DNA of 64,000 nt, taken from Rhodobiaceae bacterium. GTDB lineage: Bacteria; Pseudomonadota; Alphaproteobacteria; Rhizobiales; Tepidamorphaceae. The notes below the pieces were generated by a model, which did no database searches, had not been told where the DNA came from, and worked only from the letters and a program-made list of their open reading frames with translations. The stretch's first letter is position 1. Every line of letters begins with the position of its first letter. Below, one piece after another: positions 44,317-54,264 of this stretch. The stretch lies in assembly GCA_020637985.1 (NCBI GenBank), contig JACKJK010000005.1, positions 1 through 64,000 of the forward strand. Direction: 5' to 3'. The position numbers were made by a program, and so were the translations under genes.

Positions 44317-44684
44317 GGGCAATCGTTCTTGAATGGGCTGGCCGGACCAGGGTCCGGACGCGGTGGAAATTGCGTTCGCTGGCAAGCGTTCGTTCGCTGG
44401 CAGGCGTTGCGGGTATCTCCCGACTCGCGGTCAAGACATGTCGCCCGCGAACCGCATAGTGACTTGGCGGCCGCAAGAGACGGCCCTACGAAACGCGCCT
44501 GAAGATCCATGACACGGCGATCGGCTTCACCCGTCATGATATGCTTCCCGGCACGACTTGCGCACTTCGGCTGGCGCTGCGGCGAAATTATGACACGCCT
44601 GCGCGCCATTGTCGCGCCCGGCTTGCCAGCTGGCGGCTGAAACCCGATCCTTGCCGGAACTGATTTTCCGGAGCCTGTTGCGAA
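44317..44684. promoter_or_regulatory. Divergent promoter region between chvI and the HugZ-like gene
   Basis: 368 bp without a credible gene. It contains a 7-bp inverted repeat CCGGACC/GGTCCGG (44342-44348 and 44351-44357) about 26 bp upstream of the chvI ATG, and a tandem duplication of 18 bp (44373-44390 and 44391-44408, one mismatch, unit CGTTCGCTGGCARGCGTT). Both promoters should lie here. The inverted repeat could be an operator; the tandem may be incidental. Confidence 0.45.
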
Positions 44685-45443
44685 ATGGCGAACGACGAAT
44701 CCTTCGATGCGGCGGCAGAGGCGCGAACGCTTCTGCGCACCTCGCTGGTGGGGACGCTGGCGACCCTGTCCCATGCGACCGGCGCACCTTATGCGTCCAT
44801 GGCGGCGGTGGCGCCCGATGTCGACGGCGCGCCGCTCATGCTGCTGTCGACGCTGGCGATCCATACGACGAACCTCATGGCCGATCCGCGGGTGTCGCTG
44901 CTGCTCGATGCGCGCACCCGCGACGACGGCTCGGCGGATCCCATGACCCGCACCCGAGTCAGCTATTCCGGGACGCTCGCGGCCACCGGCGAGGAGGGCG
45001 CGCGCCAGCGTTTCCTGCGCCATCATCCCGACGCCGCCTTCTATTCCCGGTTCAAGGATTTTGCCTTCTACCGGCTGGCCATCGACAGCGCCCACCTCGT
45101 CGCCGGCTTCGGCCGTATCGTCGATCTCCTCCCCGCCGACCTGCTGGAGCCCGATGCCCGTGGCGGCGCGATCGCGGCCGCCGAAGCCGAAATCGTCGCG
45201 CACTTGAACGACGACCACGCCGACACGCTGCAGCTTTATGCCCGCGCCTTCGGCGGCGAGGAGTCGGGCTTCGACGCCGGAGCCTTCACCTGCGTTGCCT
45301 GCGACCGCGATGCGCTGACCCTGCGCCGCGCGATGAGCCTGGTGCGCATTGCCTTTCCGCGCCCCGTCGAAGCGCCTGGCGCGTTGCGCGCGGTCCTGGC
45401 GCGGATGGCCGACGATGCGCGCGCCGCGTTGGGCAAAAAATAG
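44685..45443 (+). CDS. HugZ-like pyridoxamine-phosphate-oxidase-fold protein with DUF2470
   Basis: 252 residues. The N-terminal split-barrel domain (1-150: LVGTLATLSHATGAPYASMAAVAP in parts, then LMLLSTLAIHTTNL and RVSLLLDARTR) is joined to a C-terminal DUF2470 domain (about 160-245: AEAEIVAHLNDDHADTLQLYARAFGG). This combination is found in HugZ/HutZ haem-utilisation proteins and in several flavin- or haem-binding proteins of unknown role. The conserved HxxDH-like segment (HLNDDHADT) suits haem or metal binding. It is divergent from chvI and 125 bp upstream of the gamma-glutamyltransferase. Family firm, substrate open. Confidence 0.83.
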   Translation: MANDESFDAAAEARTLLRTSLVGTLATLSHATGAPYASMAAVAPDVDGAPLMLLSTLAIHTTNLMADPRVSLLLDARTRDDGSADPMTRTRVSYSGTLAATGEEGARQRFLRHHPDAAFYSRFKDFAFYRLAIDSAHLVAGFGRIVDLLPADLLEPDARGGAIAAAEAEIVAHLNDDHADTLQLYARAFGGEESGFDAGAFTCVACDRDALTLRRAMSLVRIAFPRPVEAPGALRAVLARMADDARAALGKK

Positions 45444-45568
45444 CCTGCTCGGCCGTCGTTGCCTTGCCCCCCGAACGCGCTTGGCCTTAGGGTCTCGGCC
45501 CTCCGGGCCGAACCCTCGGTCTCCAGAGCGCCGGCAGGCAGAGTAGCGACAGGATTGCGGTTGGTTCC

Positions 45569-47104
45569 ATGGCAGCAAGTTCCCGAGTGACACGGTCCCG
45601 TGTGACCCGCGCCGCGGTTGCCGCCGGACATGCTCTCACCGCCGATGCGGCGGCCATGGTGCTCGCCGAGGGCGGCACGGTGGTCGACGCGGCAATCGCC
45701 GCGTTGTGGACGGCCTGCGTCTGCGAACCGGTGCTTGCGTCCCCCGGTGGCGGCGGTTTCGCCAGCATCCTGGCGCGAGGCAAGCGCGCCGAGGTCCTCG
45801 ATTTCTTCGTCGATGCGCCGGGCGCCAAGCGTCGCGAGGAAGAGATCGAGTTTGCCGAGGTGCACGCCGACTTCGGCACCACGACGCAGGGCTTTCATGT
45901 CGGCGCCGGCGCAAGCGCGGTGCCCGGCTTCGTGCCCGGGCTTTTCGAGCTGCACGCGCGCCATGCCCGCCTGCCGATGCGCGTGCTGGCCGAGCCGGCA
46001 ATCGCGGCGGCGCGCGATGGCTTTACCGTTTCACCCTTCCAGGCGCACCTCTTCGAGGTCGTCGCGCCGATCCTCACCTTCACGCCCGATGCCGCGCGCC
46101 TGTTCGGCAAGACGCAGGAAGGCGGCAGCGTCCATGCCGCCGGCGCCACGCTGCGCAATCCCGATCTGGCCGATGCGCTGGATGCCATCGCCCGCGAGGG
46201 CGCGCGTATCGCCACGCACGGCGAGATCGCCGCGCTGATGGCGGAACAGTCCACGGCCCACGGCGGCCACTTGCGGCGCGACGACATGCAGGCCTATCGG
46301 CCCGCCTGGCGCGAGCCGGTCGAGGTGCGCCTCGCCGATGTCACGGTTTCGACCAACCCGCCGCCGGCGCTGGGCGGCGCGCTCGTCTCGGCGATGTGTG
46401 GCGAGTTGCATGCCTCAGGCCCGCGCGGATTGCCGCTGGCGCTTGCCCGCGCCGTCGATGCGGTCGACCGCTTTTGGCGCCAGGCCCCGCAGGATGCCGG
46501 CCGACTGCTAGCAAGGGCCGCCAGCGGCGGTCACGTCAGCCAGCGCGGCACGACGCATGTCTCCATCGTCGACGCGGATGCCAATGCGATTGCCATCACC
46601 GTGTCGAACGGCGAGGGCAACGGCCGCCTGGTCGATGGTTGCGGCTTCATGATCAACAACATGCTCGGCGAGGAAGACGTCAATCCAGGCGGCTTCCACG
46701 CCTGGACGCCGGGCGAGCGCCTGTCGTCCATGATGGCGCCCTCGGTCGGGCGCTGGCGCGACGGTGGTGCGCTGGCGCTCGGCTCCGGCGGATCGAACCG
46801 CATCCGCACCGCCATCCTGCAGGTGCTCGCCAACATCGCTCTGCGCCGCCTGCACCTGCCGCACGCGGTGTCGGCGCCGCGCCTGCACGTCGAACGCGGC
46901 TTCCTCGATTTCGAGGACCTGCTGGTTGACGAACTGTTCGAGGAGGCCGACCGCCGCACGCTGGTCGAGGCGTTCGGGGACCATCGCGGCTGGGCGAAAC
47001 CGAGCCTCTATTTCGGTGGCGTGCACGCCGCGGCCCTGACGACGCGCGGCGGCCTGGAGGCGGCGGGCGACCATCGCCGCGAAGGCGTCGGCCGCATCTG
47101 TTAG
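45569..47104 (+). CDS. Gamma-glutamyltransferase family protein (cytoplasmic form)
   Basis: A 511-residue Ntn-hydrolase. N-terminal VAAGHALTADAAAMVLAEGGTVVDAAIAAL and SPGGGGFASIL match the family; the autoprocessing threonine is Thr328 in SQRGTTHVSIVDADANAIA. NNMLGEEDVNPGGFH and MMAPSVGRW follow, then the product-site GSGGSNRIRTAILQ. Classical GGTs carry a signal peptide, but none is seen: the first 15 residues are basic (AASSRVTRSRVTR) with no hydrophobic core. Cytosolic GGT-like proteins of this type often act on gamma-glutamyl metabolites other than glutathione. It is 34 bp upstream of a carboxymuconolactone-decarboxylase-like gene. Confidence 0.87.
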   Translation: MAASSRVTRSRVTRAAVAAGHALTADAAAMVLAEGGTVVDAAIAALWTACVCEPVLASPGGGGFASILARGKRAEVLDFFVDAPGAKRREEEIEFAEVHADFGTTTQGFHVGAGASAVPGFVPGLFELHARHARLPMRVLAEPAIAAARDGFTVSPFQAHLFEVVAPILTFTPDAARLFGKTQEGGSVHAAGATLRNPDLADALDAIAREGARIATHGEIAALMAEQSTAHGGHLRRDDMQAYRPAWREPVEVRLADVTVSTNPPPALGGALVSAMCGELHASGPRGLPLALARAVDAVDRFWRQAPQDAGRLLARAASGGHVSQRGTTHVSIVDADANAIAITVSNGEGNGRLVDGCGFMINNMLGEEDVNPGGFHAWTPGERLSSMMAPSVGRWRDGGALALGSGGSNRIRTAILQVLANIALRRLHLPHAVSAPRLHVERGFLDFEDLLVDELFEEADRRTLVEAFGDHRGWAKPSLYFGGVHAAALTTRGGLEAAGDHRREGVGRIC

Positions 47105-47138
47105 GTTCGGGATTCACGGAAAATCCGGAGAAGCGCAC

Positions 47139-47732
47139 ATGCCTGTACCTAGGCTCCCCAACATTCCCCGCGAGGATTGCAGCCCCGCGCAACTGGCGCT
47201 GTTCGACGCGATCGCCGGTGGCACCCGGCTTGCGATGTTCGGCCGCGACCGGCTTCTCAACCGTGACGGAAGCCTGCAGGGCCCATTCAACGCCATGCTG
47301 CAGCTGCCGGGCCTCGGTAACGACCTGCAGCGGGTCGGCCAGTCGCTGCGCGAGAACGGCGTCCTGCCGGCGCGCCTGCGCGAGATCGCCATCCTCGTCG
47401 TGGCAGCCCGCTACCGCGCGGATTTCGAGTGGTTCGCCCATGCGCCGGTGGCACTGCGCGAAGGGGTGTCGCAACAGGCGCTCGACGCCCTGCGCAAGGA
47501 AGAAGACCCCGGTTTCGAGGATGTCCGCGACCGCGCCGCCTGGCGATTTGCCCGGCTCCTGCTCGACGGTGGGCGGCTGGACGAGGCGCAGTACGGGCAG
47601 GTCTGCACGGACCTCGGCAAGGACGGCGCCGTCGAGATCGCGATTAACGTCGGCTACTACATCACCCTGGCGCTGATCCTGAACGCCTTCGAGGTCGCGC
47701 TCCCCGAGGGCGCCGAGCCGCCGTTCAAGTGA
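47139..47732 (+). CDS. Carboxymuconolactone-decarboxylase-family protein
   Basis: 197 residues of all-helical CMD fold: LQGPFNAMLQLPGLGNDLQRVGQSLRENGVLPARLREIAILVVAARY (in parts), then FEWFAHAPVALREGVSQQALDALR. The CxxC pair of AhpD peroxidases is replaced (no cysteines in WFAHAPVALREGV), so it is not an AhpD-type peroxidase, and its catalytic role is unclear. It sits directly after gamma-glutamyltransferase, likely in the same transcript. A hairpin follows its stop. Confidence 0.85.
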   Translation: MPVPRLPNIPREDCSPAQLALFDAIAGGTRLAMFGRDRLLNRDGSLQGPFNAMLQLPGLGNDLQRVGQSLRENGVLPARLREIAILVVAARYRADFEWFAHAPVALREGVSQQALDALRKEEDPGFEDVRDRAAWRFARLLLDGGRLDEAQYGQVCTDLGKDGAVEIAINVGYYITLALILNAFEVALPEGAEPPFK

Positions 47733-47734
47733 AA

Positions 47735-47761
47735 CGCCCGCGGCAGCGGTTGCCGCGGGCG
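47735..47761. terminator. Hairpin between convergent genes, possible bidirectional terminator
   Basis: An 11-bp perfect stem (47735-47745 with 47751-47761, loop of 5 nt) lies 3 bp past the plus-strand stop and 36 bp past the minus-strand chemoreceptor stop. On the minus strand TTT follows; on the plus strand only CTACGCTTG follows. Termination is more convincing for the minus-strand message. Confidence 0.6.
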
Positions 47762-47797
47762 CTACGCTTGTTTCAGTGCAGGTTGCGGGAAGCCCGC

Positions 47798-48949
47798 TCA
47801 GATCACCTTGCGCACTTCGCCGAGGAAGTGGCCGACGGCATCGCGCATGGTGGCTCCGCGCTGGGCGAGTTCCTGCGAGGCTTCCAGCACGTGCGCTGCG
47901 GCAGATCCCGTCTCGTTGACCGACTGGCTGATCATGCCGATGTTGGCGCTGACGTCGTTGGTGCCGGTCGCCGCCTCGTTGATGTTGCGCGCGATCTCGC
48001 GCGTCGCGGCGGTCTGCTCCTCGGCGGCGGCGGAAATTGCGGTCGCGATCTCGTTGACCTTCTCGATCGTGGCGGCGATCTCCTGGATCGACGCGCCGGC
48101 CTTGTTGCTCGCCTGCTGGATGCTCGATATCTGGGCGCTGATCTCGCCGGTCGCCTTCGATGTCTGCGTGGCAAGACCCTTCACCTCCGAGGCGACGACC
48201 GCGAAGCCCTTGCCGGCCTCGCCGGCGCGCGCCGCCTCGATCGTGGCGTTCAGCGCCAGCAGGTTGGTCTGGTCGGCGATATCGGTGATGAGATCGACGA
48301 TCTTGCCGATCTGCTCGGAGGCCTGCGACAGCGCGGCGATGTCTGCGCTGGTCTTGCGCGCCTCCTCGACCGCCTGCGCGGTGACCTGCGAGGAACTCTG
48401 AACCTGGCCGTTGATCTCCGCCACCGAGGTCGTCATCTCCTCGGTCGCCGCGGCGACCGAGCCGACGTTGGCGGAAGCTTCCTCTGCGGCCGCTGCAACC
48501 GTCACCGATTGTTCGCTGGCGCTCGAAGCCGAATGCGACATCGACTGCGCGGAGCTTTCAAGTTCCGTCGCCGCGGCGGCGACGGATTCGACGACTTCCG
48601 CCATCTGGGTCTCGAAGCTGGCAATCACTTCGCGGAAGCCGAGGACGCGGTCCTCCATCGAGCTCATCGCGGTGTTCACCGTGCGCGCGGCCTCGCCGAA
48701 GGCGCCGGTCATTCCGCGTTCGGCGATGCGGCGGAAATACTTGTTCTGCGCGACATACTCGAGCGAAGCCCGGCTCTCGCGAACATAGGCGTCGCAGCGG
48801 TCGATCAGGCGATTGACCGCGTGCAGCAGGGCCGCCGCCTCGCCCTTTTCATCGATCCCGATGATCCGCGCCTCGAAGTCGCCCTCGGCGACCGCCTCGC
48901 AGACCTTCAGGGCCTTCCTGACGGCGGACTTGTGGTCGTTTCCAAACAT
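47798..48949 (-). CDS. Cytosolic methyl-accepting chemotaxis protein
   Basis: A 383-residue chemoreceptor without transmembrane helices. The first 110 residues form a short sensory or HAMP-like stretch (CEAVAEGDFEARIIGIDE, then RFF-free helices to NTAMSSMEDRV). The remaining part is a helical signalling domain whose hairpin tip region includes IADQTNLLALNATIEAARAGEAGKGFAVVASEVKGLATQTSKATGEI (in parts). It follows, 20 bp apart, a PAS protein; together they resemble Aer split into two genes, which suggests redox or energy taxis. No other chemotaxis gene is in the window. ATG at 48949 (MFGNDHKSAV). Confidence 0.9.
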   Translation of the reverse strand: MFGNDHKSAVRKALKVCEAVAEGDFEARIIGIDEKGEAAALLHAVNRLIDRCDAYVRESRASLEYVAQNKYFRRIAERGMTGAFGEAARTVNTAMSSMEDRVLGFREVIASFETQMAEVVESVAAAATELESSAQSMSHSASSASEQSVTVAAAAEEASANVGSVAAATEEMTTSVAEINGQVQSSSQVTAQAVEEARKTSADIAALSQASEQIGKIVDLITDIADQTNLLALNATIEAARAGEAGKGFAVVASEVKGLATQTSKATGEISAQISSIQQASNKAGASIQEIAATIEKVNEIATAISAAAEEQTAATREIARNINEAATGTNDVSANIGMISQSVNETGSAAAHVLEASQELAQRGATMRDAVGHFLGEVRKVI

Positions 48950-48969
48950 GTCTCGATCTCGCTTTTTGG

Positions 48970-49506
48970 TCAGGCCGCTGCCGAAAGGGTTGCGATGAAT
49001 TCGTCGTATTCCACGCCGTGCTCGCGCAGGACGCCCTCGACCATGTCCATGGAGGCCTTCAGGCCGTCCTTGCGGTTGGAGTGGCGCTGTTCCTCGCGCA
49101 GGAGCTGCTGGTAAAGCGGCATGATCTGGCTTTCGAGGATCTTGCGGTCCGGCACCCGCCGGTTGGAGTGGTAGCCGACCACCTGACCCGCGGCATTGCG
49201 GCTCGGCGTGACATGGGCGTTGACCCAGTAGTGGTCGCCGTTCTTGCAGCGGTTGATGACGTAGGCGAAGATCTCCTGCCCGCTTTCGATCGTCTTCCAC
49301 AGCAGCGCGAACACCGCGCGCGGCATGTCCGGATGGCGGATCATGCTGTGCGGCTGGCCGACGCATTCCTTCTCGGTGTATCCGGCAATGCGTAGGAACA
49401 CGTCGTTGCAGTAGGTGATATGTCCCTTCAGATTCGTCTTGCTGACGATGATTTCGTTTTCGCCGAAAAACTGCTCTTTCCCGGTGAGCGTCAGGTCGCG
49501 TGCCAT
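48970..49506 (-). CDS. PAS-domain protein (Aer N-terminal-like), partner of the chemoreceptor
   Basis: 178 residues, with a PAS domain at about 20-125: NEIIVSKTNLKGHITYCNDVFLRIAGYTEKECVGQPHSMIRHPDMPRAVFALLWKTI (in parts) and NRCKNGDHYWVNAHVTP. This closely follows the FAD-binding PAS of Aer and of PAS-fronted chemoreceptors. The C-terminal 50 residues are a charged helix (LLREEQRHSNRKDGLKAS) that could bind the adjacent receptor. The start ATG is at 49506. A 174-bp AT-rich segment with a 7-bp inverted repeat lies upstream and probably carries the promoter. Confidence 0.88.
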   Translation of the reverse strand: MARDLTLTGKEQFFGENEIIVSKTNLKGHITYCNDVFLRIAGYTEKECVGQPHSMIRHPDMPRAVFALLWKTIESGQEIFAYVINRCKNGDHYWVNAHVTPSRNAAGQVVGYHSNRRVPDRKILESQIMPLYQQLLREEQRHSNRKDGLKASMDMVEGVLREHGVEYDEFIATLSAAA

Positions 49507-49555
49507 TCGATCATCCCATTTCCGTCAAGGCGCCCGTTTGGCAACCTATGAGTGT

Positions 49556-49576
49556 ATTGCACTTTTCATGTGCAAT
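49556..49576. promoter_or_regulatory. Inverted repeat in AT-rich promoter region of the PAS-chemoreceptor genes
   Basis: ATTGCAC (49556-49562) and GTGCAAT (49570-49576) form a perfect 7-bp repeat with a 7-bp spacer, 50 bp upstream of the PAS-protein ATG. A further TGCAAT occurs at 49580. The surrounding 49540-49660 is far more AT-rich than the rest of the window and holds TATA-like tracts. It looks like an operator plus promoter; the factor is unknown. Confidence 0.5.
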
Positions 49577-49680
49577 TTATGCAATCATGGAGTGTGCGGA
49601 TTAAGGAATTCTTATGCTCATATGATATAAGTATATATACGTAGTATTTTTCGCGTGAAGATGCTGCCCGGTCCCGCGGC

Positions 49681-51312
49681 TCAACCGCCCGCCAGCGTCA
49701 TGATCGCCTGCAGCGTGGCGGGCCCGAAGCTGCCGTCGACGGAGCTGGCGTAGACGCCGGCGTCCTTCATCTGCTGCTGCAGTTCGCGGCGCATGTCCGG
49801 CGGCCACTGGTCCGGGTTGCGCGTCATCTGCTCGAAGGCCGTCCGGCTGTTCGCCTTCAGCGACAGGAGCATGAAGCGCGCCGCCTCGCCGGCGTTGCGG
49901 TCGGTGCCACGCCCGAAGGCGTGCGCATAGGCGAGCGAATAGTAGCTGTCGCTCACGCCCGCCTGCGCGGCGCGGCGCATCCACGAGACGCCTTCGCGCT
50001 GGTCGGCGGGGACGCCCGTGCCGTTCATGTAGGCAGCGCCGACTTCGTACAACGCCCGCGCTTCGCCGGCCATCGCGGCCAATCGGAAGTGCGAAAACGC
50101 CGCCGTGGCGTCCTTCTTGACGATCCTCCCGTCGCGGTAGAAGACGCCGAGCATGTAGTGAGCCGTCGGCGCGCCCGCACCGACCGCCTTGTTGAGCCAG
50201 TCCAGCGCCGCTCCGTCGTCGCGTGCGGCGCCCAGGCCGTCCGCCAGAGCTTCGGCCAGCCGTTGCATGCCGATCGGGCTGCCCGCCTGTGCCGCCTTGC
50301 GGTAGAACTGCAGGCCTTGTGGCTCGTCCTTCGCCGCGCCGATCCCGTGCATGGTGAGTTCGCCGAGCATCGCTACCGCGAAAGGATCTCCGGCATCTGC
50401 AGCTCCTTTGACGAGTGCGAATCCGCGTTCAACATCGCGCGATGCCCCTTCGCCGGCGATCAGCATCAGGCCAAGCTGCGCCTGCGCCGCCATGTGGCCG
50501 TGCGTTGCCGCCTGTCCGAACAGCAGCGCGGAAGCCTTTGCATCGCCGGACCTGTAGACCGCGCGCCCGAGCTGGAATTCCAGCCGCCCGGTGTCCGGTG
50601 CGGCCTTGACCGCAGCCGTGCAGGCGAGGACCGCCGCCTCGGTGTCCATCACCGTCTGCCATACGCCGCCTGCCGTGCGCTTCGCGTCGTTGGGGCTGGC
50701 CGCCAGCGCGTCGCAGGCCGCGATCGCCTCCTCGGCGGACATCTTCGGGCCGGTATCCTTCGCCGGTAGCGACGGGGCTTCTATGTCCAGCAGTTCGGCC
50801 GGCTGCGGCGTTGGCGTGATCGCCCCGGTGGTCATCGTGTCGGCAGCGCCGCCGGCAATGGTGTCGTCTCGCGCCATCCGCTCGCGCCGGTCGGCGCGCG
50901 CTTCCGCTTCCGCCGCGGTGATCGGGTCGACGGCCTCCAGGCCGTCGAGCAGCGTGCTGAGGTCGGCGATCGACAGCCCCTCGATGCGTTCGCCGGCGCT
51001 CAGCCGCCTGGCGAGAGCCGTGTGCGGATACCAGTCGACGATGTCGAGCAGGGCATCCAGCGCCGCATGCAGCGCGTCGATGCGCTTTTCTCCGGTTGCG
51101 CCGAGTCCCTCGGCCTGGAAGTCCTGCGCGCTCCGAAAGATCTGCAGGGCAGCGGCTTCGCCATCGGGCTGAGAAGTCTGCGCCAGGACAGGATCCGTCA
51201 CCGAAACGATCGCCGGAACGGCCACGGCAAGGCACCCCGCCGCCAGCAGCCGCACCGCCCCGGTGCGAAGCGCCGTGGCGCGAAGGAATACCATCGCTGC
51301 CGTTCGTGCCAT
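49681..51312 (-). CDS. Exported Sel1-repeat (TPR-like) protein with C-terminal peptidoglycan-binding-like motif
   Basis: 543 residues. The N-terminus (1-46) is a signal peptide ending near DPVLAQTSQ. A low-complexity linker (about 120-190) leads to Sel1-like repeats (about 260-480) of the A-x-L-G-x-x-Y-x-x-G kind, for example AQAQLGLMLIAGEGASRDVERG, AHYMLGVFYRDGRIVKKD and ALYEVGAAYMNGTGVPADQ. The last 30 residues (DAGVYASSVDGSFGPATLQAIMTLAG) resemble the start of a peptidoglycan-binding domain. Sel1 proteins often serve in envelope signalling or host interaction; the role is unknown here. It is divergent from lepA. Confidence 0.85.
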   Translation of the reverse strand: MARTAAMVFLRATALRTGAVRLLAAGCLAVAVPAIVSVTDPVLAQTSQPDGEAAALQIFRSAQDFQAEGLGATGEKRIDALHAALDALLDIVDWYPHTALARRLSAGERIEGLSIADLSTLLDGLEAVDPITAAEAEARADRRERMARDDTIAGGAADTMTTGAITPTPQPAELLDIEAPSLPAKDTGPKMSAEEAIAACDALAASPNDAKRTAGGVWQTVMDTEAAVLACTAAVKAAPDTGRLEFQLGRAVYRSGDAKASALLFGQAATHGHMAAQAQLGLMLIAGEGASRDVERGFALVKGAADAGDPFAVAMLGELTMHGIGAAKDEPQGLQFYRKAAQAGSPIGMQRLAEALADGLGAARDDGAALDWLNKAVGAGAPTAHYMLGVFYRDGRIVKKDATAAFSHFRLAAMAGEARALYEVGAAYMNGTGVPADQREGVSWMRRAAQAGVSDSYYSLAYAHAFGRGTDRNAGEAARFMLLSLKANSRTAFEQMTRNPDQWPPDMRRELQQQMKDAGVYASSVDGSFGPATLQAIMTLAGG

Positions 51313-51440
51313 TTCTTGATGCCGCCGATTCGCGTGTCCGTCCGGCCAGCATGTGTGCTTCGCCCGATGCCGTCAAATGCGTTGCGCGGGCCGGATTCGC
51401 CATCTTCCCGCACTGCGAAACCAGTGCTATCTAGCGCGCC

Positions 51441-53240
<1,800 letters not shown>

Positions 53241-53241
53241 C

Positions 53242-53284
53242 GCATGTTCCCGAAAAGTTGCAGACTTTTCGGACAAGAACATGC
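53242..53284. repeat. RIME-like intergenic palindrome, copy 3
   Basis: Same inner core as copies 1 and 2, but the outer arms read GCATGTTC/GAACATGC instead of GCATGCCC/GGGCATGC, so both arms changed together and pairing is preserved. It begins 2 bp after the lepA stop. Confidence 0.8.
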
Positions 53285-53301
53285 GCAACAAAGCTGGGAA
53301 C

Positions 53302-53335
53302 CCCGGGAAAAGTGGGAACCGGTTTTCCGCCCGGG
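53302..53335. repeat. Imperfect inverted repeat of a second repeat type
   Basis: CCCGGGAAAA pairs with TTTTCCGCCCGGG with a small bulge, around a GTGGGAACCGG middle. The AAAAGTGGGAACCGGTTTT core is a form often seen in Rhizobiales intergenic repeats. It lies between copies 3 and 4. Confidence 0.55.
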
Positions 53336-53355
53336 ATTGCGTGAGATACAGGGAC

Positions 53356-53398
53356 GCATGTTCCCGGAAAGTTGCAGGCTTTTCGGACAGGAACATGC
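53356..53398. repeat. RIME-like intergenic palindrome, copy 4
   Basis: Outer arms GCATGTTCC/GGAACATGC are intact and the inner arms are CCGGAAAG/CTTTTCGG, with one base different from the other copies that leaves a G-T wobble. Direct orientation relative to copy 3, 114 bp start to start. Confidence 0.8.
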
Positions 53399-53426
53399 GC
53401 AACAACAAGGATCGCCCGCAGCCATG

Positions 53427-53463
53427 GACCCCGGATCAGACACTTCGTGTCGTCGGGGGTGAC
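53427..53463. repeat. Second palindromic repeat family, degenerate copy
   Basis: GGACCCCGGATC opens an element closing with GTCGGGGGTGAC; in its middle GACAC and GTGTC pair around TTC (53439-53451). It resembles a diverged form of the element at 53606, in the opposite orientation. Confidence 0.45.
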
Positions 53464-53605
53464 GCATCGGTAGGGACGCAACCCGATTGAGCAGTAGCCA
53501 GAGGCGGCCCGGCATATGGGCAGGAAGGACAAGCGTGCGGCGTGTTGCACTGCGCCACCCACTTCGTCCCGCCATTGCGAGTGTAGCCATGCCAACTCGA
53601 CAGGT

Positions 53606-53634
53606 CGTCACCCCGGACTTGATCCGGGGTCCAG
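53606..53634. repeat. Second palindromic repeat family, well-formed copy
   Basis: CCCCGGA (53611-53617) and TCCGGGG (53623-53629) pair around CTTGA. It is flanked by GTCA and TCCAGG. The sequence type (ACCCCGGACTTGATCCGGGG) is widespread between genes in alphaproteobacteria. Confidence 0.6.
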
Positions 53635-53738
53635 GCAACGGCTGCCGCAAGCACCAGGCCCGGCGAATGCCATCACCGGTTCGGCATGGCTTCAGGCGCG
53701 CGGGCACATCCGCTGCCCGGGGGGACGCTTTGAGGCTA

Positions 53739-54212
53739 TCACTCCGCCGCCCGCGCCTTCGCGCCCGGCAGTTCGCTGCGGATGACATAGGCGAGGATTT
53801 GCGCCACCTGCTTGGGCTCGCTGCACACGGCAAGCGCGGCCGCGTCGACTTCCTTCAGCGCGTGCTGGTGATCGGCCCCGTGCACGATGACGAGCGGCTT
53901 GCCAAGCGCTGCGGCAAAGCCCGCGTCGAAGGCGGCGTTCCACTGCTTGTACTTCTCGCCGAAGCGCACCACGACGATATCGGCTTCCTCGATCAGCCGG
54001 CGGGTACGGATGGCATTGAGCTTGGCGCCCTTGTGGTCGTGCCAGAACTTGTCGGGCTCGGCGCCGAGGATCGTCACGCCGCAGTCGTCGCTGGCGTCAT
54101 GGTCGGTGACGGGGGCGGAGAATTCGACGGCTAAGCCGGATGCGCCGGCCATGATCTCCTCGCGCCAGTCGGTGTGGATCTCGCCGGAAAGATAGATGTT
54201 CCATGTCTTCAT
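53739..54212 (-). CDS. YtoQ family protein (nucleoside 2-deoxyribosyltransferase-like)
   Basis: 157 residues. It opens MKTWNIYLSGEIHTDWREEI, the YtoQ pattern, and has VTDHDASDDCGVTILG, NAIRTRRLIEEADIVVVRFGEKYKQWNAAFDAGFAAALGKPLVIVH (in parts). The fold is assigned to the nucleoside 2-deoxyribosyltransferase group, but no reaction is known for YtoQ. The ATG at 54212 follows GAGG with good spacing; the longer frame adds five residues. It is 121 bp downstream of the L,D-transpeptidase stop, after that gene's terminator. Confidence 0.85.
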   Translation of the reverse strand: MKTWNIYLSGEIHTDWREEIMAGASGLAVEFSAPVTDHDASDDCGVTILGAEPDKFWHDHKGAKLNAIRTRRLIEEADIVVVRFGEKYKQWNAAFDAGFAAALGKPLVIVHGADHQHALKEVDAAALAVCSEPKQVAQILAYVIRSELPGAKARAAE

Positions 54213-54264
54213 GATCGGGCCTCGCACTTGGGAAAAGGGTGTCGGGCCCCATCAAACAGCAACG

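Larger units (their letters stand above)
53241..53738. other. Repeat-filled intergenic region downstream of lepA
   Basis: 498 bp between lepA and ytoQ (convergent). At least five palindromic elements of two or three families occupy 53242-53634. The remaining 100 bp shows no gene. A long antisense open frame reading from here through lepA is an artefact of GC-rich codon use. Confidence 0.6.
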
